Both the position numbers and the translations under genes were made by a program. A DNA stretch of 64,000 nt. It comes from Cloacibacillus evryensis DSM 19522 (GTDB taxonomy: Bacteria; Synergistota; Synergistia; Synergistales; Synergistaceae). Location of the stretch: positions 661,317 to 725,316 of the forward strand of contig NZ_KK073872.1 of NCBI RefSeq assembly GCF_000585335.1. The letters run 5' to 3'. The notes below the pieces were generated by a model, which was not told the DNA's origin, did not search any database, and worked only from the letters and a program-made list of their open reading frames with translations. The first letter of the stretch is position 1; every line of letters starts with the position of its first letter. Of this stretch, positions 18,443 to 26,630 are shown in pieces.

Positions 18443-18849
18443 TGGCGACGTTTGTCGACGCCAATGTTTTTATAAGATTCTTTGCAAATGACGATAAGGT
18501 TCAGTCTGAAGCCGCGGAAAAACTTTTCCAAAAAGCGCGTTCAGGGGCGGCGGAGCTGCTGACCGGACCTCCGGTATTTTTTGAGATCGCCTGGGTGCTT
18601 GGCTATCGATATAAGATAAAGAGCGAAGAGATTATGGACATCCTTGAATCCATAGTTGGCTGGCCAGGTATCTCCGTTTTGGATGAAACGCTTGTCCTGA
18701 AAGCGATCGCGTTGGCGCGCGAAACAAAATCGGAGTTCGCCGACGCCTATATCGCGGCCAGCGCTGGTAACGCCGGCGCAAACGATATCGCAACTTTCAA
18801 TAAAAAGCATTTTATAAGGCTGAAGCAGGAACTCTGTCAGGAAATTTAG
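18442..18849 (+). CDS. vapC: PIN-domain ribonuclease toxin (VapC-like)
   Basis: A 135-aa PIN-domain protein. Acidic active-site residues are visible: the N-terminal FVDANVFIRFF (first Asp), a Glu in FFEIAWVLGY, ETKSEFADAYIAA (Glu and Asp) and the final Asp in ANDIATFNKKHF. VapC toxins cleave specific tRNAs or rRNA to slow growth. It directly follows and overlaps its AbrB-type antitoxin by one base. No terminator is obvious before the convergent gene ending at 18928. Confidence 0.92.
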   Translation: MATFVDANVFIRFFANDDKVQSEAAEKLFQKARSGAAELLTGPPVFFEIAWVLGYRYKIKSEEIMDILESIVGWPGISVLDETLVLKAIALARETKSEFADAYIAASAGNAGANDIATFNKKHFIRLKQELCQEI

Positions 18850-18927
18850 GCATCTTGGATTGCCAAAGGCAAACAGCTCTGGCGAGCAGCGCCCGCAGTT
18901 TTCCGCCCGCATTCCCGGGCTGTGTTC

Positions 18928-19494
18928 TTACGCTCTGGATATTTCCTCCAGCATCTCATAATCTTTTGAGCTGATGAGCGCGGCTTCGGCGGAGTTTTCG
19001 ATCAGCAGGGATATCACTTCGTCGAGGCGGCGCGTCATCGCCTTTTTGTGGATTTTTTTCAGCAGCGCGGCGGGAGCGCGTTCGGCTATTTCGCAGCCGG
19101 CTTCGCCTGTCCTGGCGTGCCATTTTGAGTAGAGTCCCACGAGCCATTCCGCCTCGGGCGAGATGTCGCGGAAGGCGGCCATACCGGCCTTTTCGTGGGG
19201 CACGGTCTCTATTTCGACGCCCTGCTGCGCGCAGCGGACCATGAAGTCGCGGAAGACCTCGTCCATTTTCAGCGAGAGGAGGGTCTCGGGGCGGTCGAGG
19301 GAGAGGGAGAAGTCCAATTCCATAAATTTCTGCGCGAAGTCCCAGATGTCGAGGCGGCGGCGGACCGCGGCGGTGAACACCGCTTCGAGGTATTCCCTAT
19401 GGATCTGTTCGAGTGTCTTTTTCGCGAGCTCCGCGCAGTGTCTTTTGGACTCCTGGTCGTATTTTCCGTATATTTCCAAGGTCGATTTCAGCAT
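18928..19494 (-). CDS. Unknown helical protein, third gene of the VirD4-like/AAA+ operon
   Basis: A 188-aa protein that I do not recognise. It is rich in Glu, Lys, Leu and Ala, has no signal peptide or membrane segment, and reads as mostly helical (for example HREYLEAVFTAAVRRRLDIWDFAQKFMELDF near residue 33 and LLKKIHKKAMTRRLDEVISLL near 145). Its start overlaps the AAA+ gene by 7 bp, a sign of coupled translation and partnership. It could be an adaptor or effector subunit for the AAA+ protein; that is inference from position only. Confidence 0.75.
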   Translation of the reverse strand: MLKSTLEIYGKYDQESKRHCAELAKKTLEQIHREYLEAVFTAAVRRRLDIWDFAQKFMELDFSLSLDRPETLLSLKMDEVFRDFMVRCAQQGVEIETVPHEKAGMAAFRDISPEAEWLVGLYSKWHARTGEAGCEIAERAPAALLKKIHKKAMTRRLDEVISLLIENSAEAALISSKDYEMLEEISRA

Positions 19495-20318
19495 GGTTGT
19501 CCGTCTTTCTCCAAGTATCTGTCCATTTTGAGGGCGGCGGCGCCTCTGGCGTCATCCGCCGTGATCTCCTTCGCGTATTCTCCGGGCGGCAGGTTTATCT
19601 GCGCCGCCGATACCGTGTAGTGGAGCAGTTCGAGCGACCGCGCCGGCTCCGACCTTTCGGGGGCGCAGAGTGCCGCGAGCCTCGTCGTCTCCGAGATCGC
19701 CTCTTTGGTGATGTCGGTCTGCGGGTAACGTACGCGCGCCACGCGCTCCACTATTTCCAGCAGCCGCTGACGGCCCGGCTCTCTGAGTTCGACGGACTGG
19801 AAGCGGCGTTCCATCGCCCGGTCACGGGCGATGTACTGGCGGAATTCTTCGGATGTGGTCGAGATGAGCATGCTGATGCCGCCGCTCGTTATGTAGGGCT
19901 TCAGCGTGTTCAGAAGGTTTGAAGGGCCGGCGTTCTCGCTGAGCCTATGCGCCTCGTCTACATAGATGATAATGTTGTAATATTCGGCCTCGTCAAGGAT
20001 ATGCTTGAATCTCAGGTCTCTCTTTTTGCGGTCCTGGTTTATCAGGTCTATGTTCAGCTCGACGACGCGCCGCCCCGCGAGGCGCGCGTAGCGGCCCTCT
20101 TCGATGAGCGCCGCGAGTTTGCGTACCGTAGTCGTCTTGCCGCAGCCGGCGGGGCCGGTGAGCGCGACGTTGTTCTGCTCTTCCGAGGCGAGGGCGACGG
20201 CGATGCGGTCCAGCGCCGTATAATCTTCGAGTATCTGTTCGATGCCGCCGCTTTTGCCGTTGAGTTCCCTGCCGTATTTCGCGCAGAGCGGCGGCAGTTT
20301 GCCGGTCCTGAGGTTCAT
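19488..20318 (-). CDS. Single-domain ClpB/ClpA-type AAA+ ATPase
   Basis: A 276-aa AAA+ protein that corresponds to one nucleotide-binding domain of a Clp/Hsp100 unfoldase. Walker A is GPAGCGKTTT (about residue 55), Walker B IIIYVDEAH (near 118), sensor-1 STTSEEFRQYI (near 155) and an arginine-finger segment AMERRFQSVEL (near 170), all closely ClpB D1-like. It lacks the N-domain, the second ATPase domain and any ClpP-binding loop. It overlaps the upstream VirD4-like gene by 4 bp (ATGA) and the downstream gene by 7 bp. It probably remodels a protein partner encoded in the operon. All catalytic motifs appear intact, unlike in the upstream gene. Confidence 0.85.
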   Translation of the reverse strand: MNLRTGKLPPLCAKYGRELNGKSGGIEQILEDYTALDRIAVALASEEQNNVALTGPAGCGKTTTVRKLAALIEEGRYARLAGRRVVELNIDLINQDRKKRDLRFKHILDEAEYYNIIIYVDEAHRLSENAGPSNLLNTLKPYITSGGISMLISTTSEEFRQYIARDRAMERRFQSVELREPGRQRLLEIVERVARVRYPQTDITKEAISETTRLAALCAPERSEPARSLELLHYTVSAAQINLPPGEYAKEITADDARGAAALKMDRYLEKDGQPC

Positions 20319-21775
20319 AGCGTCTCCCCCTCTTCAAGGAGCGATTCCAGCGTCAATTTTTCGTGCCGCGCCGCTCCCTCCGTTATCCAGAGTTTTGCCG
20401 CCTGGCGCGAGCGGCGCAGCCTCGCGCGCTTCCTGACCGGCGACGGCGGAGGGCTCTCCTCAAGTGAGGAGTAGCTTACGCGTCCCTCTTTTTCCACCGC
20501 GCGGATCTCTTCGTTGAGATCCTCCGGCCTGTAGATGACGTCCGCCGCCGATACGTAGGAGCCGAAGGCGCGGCCGATGCGCTCCTCTTCGCTTGCGTGC
20601 CATATCCTCTGCGTGCTCGCGGAATAGAGTGTTTCCAGCAGTTGGTCGTCCCCCGTCCGGCTTTCGAGCGACAGGCGTGAAAAGTTGTCGTAGCCAAAGG
20701 CAAAGCTGAGGCGGTCCCAGCTCTGACGGAATTTATCAAGGTAATTGAGCAGCCCCCAGCGGTCGAGTTCGGGGATGAGTATCACGGCGCGGCGCTTTGT
20801 GTTGCGCGCCGCGGCGCCGAGCGCGGCGATCAGCAGCGGCGCGAATCCCCGATCTGCCGAGGTGTTGCCGCTTGAGCAGACGAAGAGCGGACGTCCCTCC
20901 GGCGAGGCCAGGTAGTCGCCCAGTTTTAGCGTCTCAAGGCCGCGGAACAGTTCGCTGCCGCGCATCATCAGCGTTATCAGCGCGCGGAAGTCCGAGGTGC
21001 TGGCGTCGGCCTGCATTTTGATGCAGCGCTGGGTGTTGGTGTTGTCTCCGTTCGTGAAGAGCAGGTCTGCGAACGGCACCGGCGCGTCGCGGTCTCCGTT
21101 TTTCTGGAATCGCAGTTCGTGGTCGAGAATGTATTTCGCCAGCGCGAATTCCCTCGTGATAAAGCCGCTCTTCGACTCCGCCTCTTTGAGCCTGTATTTC
21201 ACCGGAAGCGTGTCGGACTCGCCGCCGATGGTCTTAGTCATCAGCGTCTCGATAAATCTGTGCTGGCGGCAGAAGATCTTGAAGAGGTTCAGTCTGGCCA
21301 GGAGGCGGACGACGCCCTCCCCGCCCTCTTCGCTGGCGCAGGCGGCGATGTTGTGGACGACGTTTTTCGCCGTTTCCAGCATATAGATGAGCATTCTGTC
21401 AGTCGAGAGCTTGCCGAGATCGTCAAAGAACTTGTCGTTGGCGTCGCGGGATTTTATCTCCTGATAGACCGCCTGGCGCAGCGCGTAGGCGATGTTTTCG
21501 CTTCCAGCGCCGATGTCTTCGTTGGCGGCGAAGGGTTCGATGAGGTCCGGGATGACGGAGCCCTCGCTGGAAAGATCGGCAAGCAGCGCGTCGCCCGCAA
21601 AGCTCTCATATAGACGCCCCTTGTGGTCGAGCACGACAAGCGCATGGTCCGGACAGGCTTCGGGCCACATTTCGATTATCTTGCCGATGCTGGCGTTTTT
21701 CCTTTCGGTGTTCCCAAGCAGGAGAGTGTCCTCCCCGCATATGATCCCGGCGCTGAATTTTTCGATTTCCACCAT
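20315..21775 (-). CDS. VirD4/TraG-like protein lacking Walker A, function unknown
   Basis: A 486-aa protein with a layout reminiscent of type IV coupling proteins: LLLGNTERKNASIGKIIEMW stands where a P-loop would be but has no GxxxxGK, followed by ALVVLDHKGRLYESFAG (compare VVLDxKGE in VirD4), then PLFVCSSG, RAVILIPELDRWG at the Walker B position and FAFGYDNFSRL ... RIWHASEEERIGRAFGSYVSA like the TraG C-terminal motif set. No membrane segments are seen. It would be a catalytically dead or scaffold ATPase-fold protein. GGAGAA precedes the ATG. It is first in a three-gene operon with an active AAA+ ATPase. The VirD4 assignment is by motif spacing and remains tentative. Confidence 0.6.
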   Translation of the reverse strand: MVEIEKFSAGIICGEDTLLLGNTERKNASIGKIIEMWPEACPDHALVVLDHKGRLYESFAGDALLADLSSEGSVIPDLIEPFAANEDIGAGSENIAYALRQAVYQEIKSRDANDKFFDDLGKLSTDRMLIYMLETAKNVVHNIAACASEEGGEGVVRLLARLNLFKIFCRQHRFIETLMTKTIGGESDTLPVKYRLKEAESKSGFITREFALAKYILDHELRFQKNGDRDAPVPFADLLFTNGDNTNTQRCIKMQADASTSDFRALITLMMRGSELFRGLETLKLGDYLASPEGRPLFVCSSGNTSADRGFAPLLIAALGAAARNTKRRAVILIPELDRWGLLNYLDKFRQSWDRLSFAFGYDNFSRLSLESRTGDDQLLETLYSASTQRIWHASEEERIGRAFGSYVSAADVIYRPEDLNEEIRAVEKEGRVSYSSLEESPPPSPVRKRARLRRSRQAAKLWITEGAARHEKLTLESLLEEGETL

Positions 21776-22001
21776 GATGATTCTCCGTCCGCGGCTCCCG
21801 CCACTTACATTGAAAGCCGCCGCTAAAATAAAAGGTCAAGCTCCATACCATGAAAAAGAATAACATAGACCGGCGGATTTGAAAATGCGCCGGCCGCCGC
21901 AGTCTCCGGAGCTAAAACAGAGCGACGAAAAACGCCCTCTGTTCAGGCGGTTTGTGTACGTATGGCTATATCACCGGTGTACGGCCGTTTTTTGTCACAC
22001 G

Positions 22002-22009
22002 CTTAAATC
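22002..22009. repeat. IS256 target-site duplication, left copy
   Basis: CTTAAATC immediately precedes the left inverted repeat; the same 8 bp follow the right inverted repeat at 25276-25283. IS256-family elements duplicate 8 or 9 bp. Confidence 0.85.
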
Positions 22010-22113
22010 GGGCGTGTGAAAAAAACTCTGTAAATATGGACCTTCTGTGAGAAATCCAATACAACTAGGGCTAATAACGATCCCTGTATAACAAAATTAT
22101 CAACCTATTAAGT

Positions 22114-22146
22114 GGCCAGTGTCAATACAAACACTGACCGCTTTTT
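22114..22146 (+). terminator. Terminator-like hairpin inside the IS256 3' part
   Basis: GGCCAGTGT pairs with ACACTGACC across an 8-nt loop, followed by GCTTTTT. On the plus strand it would block outside transcription entering the element, a common safeguard of insertion sequences. Confidence 0.65.
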
Positions 22147-22197
22147 ATTAATTGTGTTAATTGCATACCTAAGATCGAGTCGGAAAAAATCAACCTC

Positions 22198-22268
22198 GGG
22201 CTTAGTTCAGCAATAAATCTCTTTAGTCCGTAATGCAGCAATCTTACGCTTAGTTCCGCAATAGGCGG
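22198..22268 (+). repeat. Subterminal repeats, left end of the IS30-like element
   Basis: Three imperfect units of about 23-26 bp share GCTTAGTT..GCAAT: near 22199-22215, 22221-22243 (diverged) and 22248-22262. Comparable units occur at the right end (23856-23927: GCTTAATCTTGCAAGA, GTTTACATTTGCAAAC, GCTTAGTTTTACAATC). They are likely transposase-binding sites. Confidence 0.55.
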
Positions 22269-22314
22269 TATTATACAGCCGTTTCGTTCGACCTGGCTCT
22301 GAATGGAGACGACT

Positions 22315-23634
22315 ATGATGAAACAGTATAAACACATTAACGGAAACGACAGGGTAGCTATTCAATTGGGACTGGAAAGAGGCGACTTTTTTAAAACAAT
22401 AGCTGAAGCAATCGGCAAACATCCTTCATCTGTGGCAAATGAAGTCAGAAAATATCGTGAGTTTAAGAAGTGCGGCGCACAGGGAAACGTCTTTAACGAC
22501 TGCGCCCACAGGTTCGACTGCAGGAAAACAAATCTTTGCGACTCACCACAGTGCAGACGAAAGAATTGCCGGTTCTGCGCCAGATGCCGTGATCACTGCG
22601 GCGAGTATGAGCTGGAAAGGTGTGCCAAGCTTGCCAAGCCGCCGTATGTCTGTTATGGATGTCGGCAGAAACAGCATTGCACTCTTGAAAAAGCTTTTTA
22701 TGACGCAGGGATTGCAAACCAGACCTCTTTGAACGTACTCTCCGAATCACGCATGGGCATCAATGCAGATGAGGAAGATATGGAATGCTGGACGAAGACA
22801 ATCGTGCCTTTAATAAAGCGCGGTCAGTCACTGTATCATATCCTGCATACGACCTCTGACACTGCGAATTTACCGTCGCAGAGGACTTTGTATTCATACG
22901 TCGAAAAGGGGGGTCTATCCGGTGTATGCAGCCTGGATCTGCCCCGACAGGTAAAGTACAAGAAGAGGTATGTTAAGCGGACTAAAACCGATACCGCTTA
23001 CCGCAAGGGGCGGAGTCACGAAGAGTTTCTTAAGTACATGGAAGAAAACCCGGACACTCCTCTTGTCGAAATAGACTCGGTTGTCGATGCAGGAGGAAAG
23101 CACGCGATACTTACAATGCACTTTGTGGAAATAAGCATGATGCTGGCATATTTAAGGAACGGCAAGGACTCGCAGAGCGTCGTCAATATATTCGACACGC
23201 TGACGGAGTCTTTGGGCCTTGAGAAATTTCGCGAATTGTTTCCCGTCATCCTCACCGATAATGGAAGCGAATTCTCAAATCCGGAGATGCTTGAAAAAAC
23301 CTCTTCAGGCGAATCACGCACGAAAATTTTCTTTTGCGAGCCGTACTCCTCATATAAGAAAGGCGCTATAGAAAACAATCATGAACTTATTCGCAGGATA
23401 CTGCCGAAGGGCATAAGCTTCGAAGGACTTGCCCAAAAAGACATCACGGATATGATGAACAACATCAATTCTTATGCAAGGAAAAAGCTGAACGGCCATA
23501 CGCCTTACGACATGTTCAGCTTTCTCCATGGCGCTGAGAGCGCCGGGCTGTTGCGAGAGCTCGGCCTCAAAGCTGTTAAAGCAAAGAGTGTGCTGCTTAC
23601 GCCAAGTCTCATAAGCCGTAAGCAACCTAAGTAA
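22315..23634 (+). CDS. IS30-family transposase with cysteine-rich insert
   Basis: A 439-aa DDE transposase. The N-terminal helix-turn-helix (HINGNDRVAIQLGLERGDFFKTIAEAIG) is the IS30 HTH_38 type. Residues about 45-125 hold many cysteines in CxxC and CxxxC spacing (for example CRRKNCRFCARCRDHC), suggesting zinc binding, a feature not found in classical IS30. The catalytic triad lies in VEIDSVV, ILTDNGSEF and GAIENNHELIRR. ATG 22315 is taken because GGAGA stands about 5 bp upstream; ATG codons at 22303 and 22318 are alternatives. The gene appears intact. Confidence 0.9.
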   Translation: MMKQYKHINGNDRVAIQLGLERGDFFKTIAEAIGKHPSSVANEVRKYREFKKCGAQGNVFNDCAHRFDCRKTNLCDSPQCRRKNCRFCARCRDHCGEYELERCAKLAKPPYVCYGCRQKQHCTLEKAFYDAGIANQTSLNVLSESRMGINADEEDMECWTKTIVPLIKRGQSLYHILHTTSDTANLPSQRTLYSYVEKGGLSGVCSLDLPRQVKYKKRYVKRTKTDTAYRKGRSHEEFLKYMEENPDTPLVEIDSVVDAGGKHAILTMHFVEISMMLAYLRNGKDSQSVVNIFDTLTESLGLEKFRELFPVILTDNGSEFSNPEMLEKTSSGESRTKIFFCEPYSSYKKGAIENNHELIRRILPKGISFEGLAQKDITDMMNNINSYARKKLNGHTPYDMFSFLHGAESAGLLRELGLKAVKAKSVLLTPSLISRKQPK

Positions 23635-23945
23635 ACTATAGTACAGGTCGGACGGAAAAACAATACCTATAACCGTAAAAACAGGTCGCGTTTACCAATG
23701 CAAATTTTGTTCAAATACGCCTTGTAAGATAGGTTTGTGTCAAATTAGGCGCGTTTTTTACTTCAGGAGCATGAGAAGCAAGCGATGCTTCTCATATCCT
23801 TACTCCCAGCACTTGTTCTCAACTCATATATTACTTCTTGTAAGATAACGTAATCGCGCTTAATCTTGCAAGACTCTGCTCATCGCGTTTACATTTGCAA
23901 ACTTGGGCTTAGTTTTACAATCGACGGCTTTTTATTAATCTTAGC

Positions 23946-25187
23946 CTATTCAGGCATCCGTCCTTCATACATTACAGCTAGTTCACCAAGGATACTGCGC
24001 CAGTTCCTAACTGGCATACTCCATTTTTTGGTCGCCTCAAAAGTAGCCAGATATAAGGCTTTTAAAAGGGCGCCTGCGCTGGGGAATACGCTTCTTTGGC
24101 TGTTGAGCCTGCGATAGCTGGAATTAAGGCTTTCTATCGCGTTTGTCGTGTAAATGACCTTTCTTACCTGGCAAGAAAATTTAAATATCGGAGAGATCGT
24201 ATCCCAGTTGCGCTCCCACCCCTTCACTGCATTTGCATATTTTGATCCCCATTTCTCAGCAACACGATCCCTGGCTTCCAGCGCATGGGACTCGTCGGGA
24301 GCTTGATAGATTGTTTTCAGGTCTGCGGCAAATTCTTTGCGGTCTTTTTCAACCACATATTTCATAGTGCTCCTGACCTGATGTATAAGGCAGCGCTGGT
24401 ATTCGGTCTGCGGGAACGCACTTTCGACTGCTTCGCGCATTCCGCTAAGGCCGTCTGCACAGAGAATGAAGATATCCCTTACACCACGGTTCTTCAGGGA
24501 ATTCAGGACTGTCAGCCAGTATTTGGCGCTTTCATTTTCCCCCACCTGCAGAGAAAGCACTTCTTTTATACCGTTGCTGTTGATTCCAAGTATTACATAG
24601 GCTGCGAGCTTCTTTACTGCGTTATCTTCCCTAACAGAATAATGAATCGCATCTATAAAAACAATGGGATAGACTTCGGAGAGTGGCCTGTTCTGCCATT
24701 CTTCGATCTGCGGCATTATCTTGTCAGTCACATCCGATATGAAGCCTTCTGAGACGTCGAACCCGTAAATATCCTGTATCGTTGCCGATATCTGACGGGT
24801 AGTCATTCCTTTAGCGTACATAGATATTATTTTCTGGTCTATCTCGGAAATATCTTTTTGTCGCTTTCTTACTATCTTAGGCTCGAAGCTGGATTCCCTG
24901 TCCTGAGGAACGTCTATGGAAAACTCTCCAAAACTTGAGTTTACATGCTTTTGTTTGTATCCGTTGCGGTAGTCGCTGCCTTCTGAACGCTGAGATTTCT
25001 TATAACCGAGATGTTCGTCCATCTCAGTCTCCATCATCTCTTTAATCGTACCACCCAGAAGATCTTTCAGCGCATCCTGGATATCCTTTGCAGATTTGAT
25101 ATCGTATTCCTGAAGTAGGTATCTGATGATATCTCTTTTCCCGTCTGTCATCTGAACTTTGTGAGTAATCTTCTTATCTTTTGCCAT
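23946..25187 (-). CDS. IS256-family (Mutator-type) transposase
   Basis: A 413-aa transposase of the IS256/Mutator class. Typical blocks are ALKDLLGGTIKEMMETEMDEHLGY, YRNGYKQKHV, MYAKGMTTRQISATI, the acidic catalytic segment FIDAIHYSVRE, FILCADGLSGMREAVESAFPQTEYQRCLIHQVRST and the C-terminal TTNAIESLNSSYRRL carrying the last glutamate. Length and motif order are complete, so it should be functional. The RBS AGGAGGCC-like stretch precedes ATG 25187. It lies inside the 28-bp inverted repeats described for the element. Confidence 0.96.
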   Translation of the reverse strand: MAKDKKITHKVQMTDGKRDIIRYLLQEYDIKSAKDIQDALKDLLGGTIKEMMETEMDEHLGYKKSQRSEGSDYRNGYKQKHVNSSFGEFSIDVPQDRESSFEPKIVRKRQKDISEIDQKIISMYAKGMTTRQISATIQDIYGFDVSEGFISDVTDKIMPQIEEWQNRPLSEVYPIVFIDAIHYSVREDNAVKKLAAYVILGINSNGIKEVLSLQVGENESAKYWLTVLNSLKNRGVRDIFILCADGLSGMREAVESAFPQTEYQRCLIHQVRSTMKYVVEKDRKEFAADLKTIYQAPDESHALEARDRVAEKWGSKYANAVKGWERNWDTISPIFKFSCQVRKVIYTTNAIESLNSSYRRLNSQRSVFPSAGALLKALYLATFEATKKWSMPVRNWRSILGELAVMYEGRMPE

Positions 25188-25265
25188 TTAAAAGGCCTCC
25201 TGTAAGTAATTTTAATTTATCACAGAAGGCCTTTTTTTGCGATTTCTATATTTACAGAGTTTATT

Positions 25266-26630
25266 TCATAGGCTCCTTAAATCAGAAATATCCACCTCAT
25301 ATGTCAGCCCTTTTGGTACTTGAGCGGGACGGAGGAACATTACCAGATACCACGGCAGGTATGTAATGCCGTTTTCTGTTTCAATGTTATCCGCGCACAG
25401 GACGTAGACGCCGCCAAAGCTCCACCCTTCTACGCCGAGGACGTTGTCCAGCGCCTTGTGCTTTTTGTAGTCGCCGCCGGATTTGACCTCTGCCAAATCG
25501 ATGCGCATGCCATTCTGTATGACGAAATCGACCTCTCCGTGCCTTTTAGAATCGTAATAGCGAAGTATAAAGCCGTTTGCCTTAAGCTGCAGGGCGATGG
25601 CATCTTCCAGAATGCTGCCCATGTTGATCTCAAGCCGTCCGTTAAGAATTTCAAACTGAATGTTATCCATGCAGGCCGCGCAGAGCAGGCCGGTATCATT
25701 CATGAACAGTTTGAACAGGCTGTGCTTTTCATTGAGCGCCAGCGGAGGCTTCGGTTCCTTTACATTGTAGCACGGCAGTGCCACGCCGGCGTCGTCCAGC
25801 CATTTAAAGCTGTTGTCATAGCGGGTCAGGCGCGCGTTTTTGTCCAGATAGTTGACGTAGAAGCGACGGTTTTTTTCGTTGAGCTGAGTGGGGATGCTGT
25901 CAAAAATCGCCCTGATCTTTATCTTGTCGTTCCCTTCGGCATACTGCGCGATATCAAGGCGGTACTGTTCGAGGATATCCCGCTGATTTGTAATCACTCT
26001 GCCAATATCATGGGTATCTACATAGGTCTGTACCACCTCCGGCATTCCGCCGACGACGACGTAGCTGTAGAAGAGTTTTTTCATCGTGTTGTGGACTGAC
26101 TGCGATACCGGCGTTTTATCATCAAAACATTTTTTCAGATATGCGATCGTAGATACCTGCACGCCGTTTGCCCACAAATATTCTTCGAAATCCATAGGAT
26201 ACATACGGTATATTTCCTCAAAACCCACCGGATAAGATTTGACCTCTTTATGCTTTACTCCGAGCATTGAACCGGATTCTATATAATCAAAGCGTCCGTC
26301 TTCCACGAGGAACTTAATGGCAGTACGTACATCGGGGCACTTTTGAACTTCGTCAAACAGCACCAACGTCTTCCCTGGTTCCATCGAGCGGCGGACGTAA
26401 GCGGTCAGGTTTGTGATGATTGTGTCAGCGTCCAGGCTGCCGGCGAAAATCTCGCAGGCGCCATCGTCAGTAACGAAGTTGATTTCCACGAAATTTTCGT
26501 AATTCTGTCGTCCAAACTCACGGATGAGCGTGGTTTTGCCGATCTGACGAGCGCCGATGATGCACAGCGCCTTTTTCTTTTTTGTCCCCTTCCACTCCAT
26601 TAGCTTATCATATGCTTTTCGCCTCAGCAT
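25266..26630 (-). CDS. AAA_14 / DUF4143 ATPase
   Basis: A 454-aa protein with an N-terminal AAA_14 ATPase (Walker A IGARQIGKTTLIREF near residue 28, Walker B TLVLFDEVQKCPD near 90) and a C-terminal DUF4143 nuclease-like domain (GSILEDAIALQLKANG ... GEVDFVIQNGMRIDLAEVKSG, a PD-(D/E)XK-type ExK core). The family is common and largely uncharacterised. ATG 26630 has GAGGTG 6 bp upstream; a GTG 9 bp earlier is less likely. The stop codon lies inside the IS256 right end: the last residues RSL come from IS sequence, whereas the pre-insertion frame would have ended in SV. The change is two or three residues, so function is probably retained. Confidence 0.87.
   Translation of the reverse strand: MLRRKAYDKLMEWKGTKKKKALCIIGARQIGKTTLIREFGRQNYENFVEINFVTDDGACEIFAGSLDADTIITNLTAYVRRSMEPGKTLVLFDEVQKCPDVRTAIKFLVEDGRFDYIESGSMLGVKHKEVKSYPVGFEEIYRMYPMDFEEYLWANGVQVSTIAYLKKCFDDKTPVSQSVHNTMKKLFYSYVVVGGMPEVVQTYVDTHDIGRVITNQRDILEQYRLDIAQYAEGNDKIKIRAIFDSIPTQLNEKNRRFYVNYLDKNARLTRYDNSFKWLDDAGVALPCYNVKEPKPPLALNEKHSLFKLFMNDTGLLCAACMDNIQFEILNGRLEINMGSILEDAIALQLKANGFILRYYDSKRHGEVDFVIQNGMRIDLAEVKSGGDYKKHKALDNVLGVEGWSFGGVYVLCADNIETENGITYLPWYLVMFLRPAQVPKGLTYEVDISDLRSL
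25276..25283. repeat. IS256 target-site duplication, right copy
   Basis: CTTAAATC follows the right inverted repeat directly and matches 22002-22009. Confidence 0.85.

Larger units (their letters stand above)
22153..23926 (+). mobile_element. IS30-like insertion sequence nested in the IS256 element
   Basis: About 1.77 kb carrying one IS30-family transposase. The imperfect ends 22157-22180 and 23901-23924 match as inverted repeats at 16 of 24 positions. A 13-bp direct repeat GCTTTTTATTAAT (22140-22152 and 23927-23939) brackets the unit and looks like target duplication, though that is longer than the 2-4 bp usual for IS30. Additional copies of a GCTTAGTT-type motif lie inside both ends. The exact ends may be off by 1-3 bp. 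Confidence 0.7.
22010..25275 (-). mobile_element. IS256-family element, interrupted by an IS30-like element
   Basis: The ends 22010-22037 and 25248-25275 are 28-bp inverted repeats matching at 24 positions; both contain AAACTCTGTAAATAT. An 8-bp direct repeat CTTAAATC flanks the element. A full-length transposase (23946-25187) reads leftward. Without the nested element, about 1.48 kb remain, a normal IS256 size. The nested IS30-like element sits between the transposase stop and the left end, so the IS256 transposase gene is intact and the element may still move as a unit. Confidence 0.88.

Noticed and set aside
21990-22025. Terminator-like hairpin CACACGC / GCGTGTG with A and T tracts
   Set aside because: It spans the IS256 junction: one arm is host flank and the other is the IS inverted repeat, so it arose by insertion and need not act as a terminator.
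25266-26630. DUF4143 gene as an IS cargo gene
   Set aside because: The IS ends are resolved at 25275, so the gene lies outside the element apart from its last few codons.
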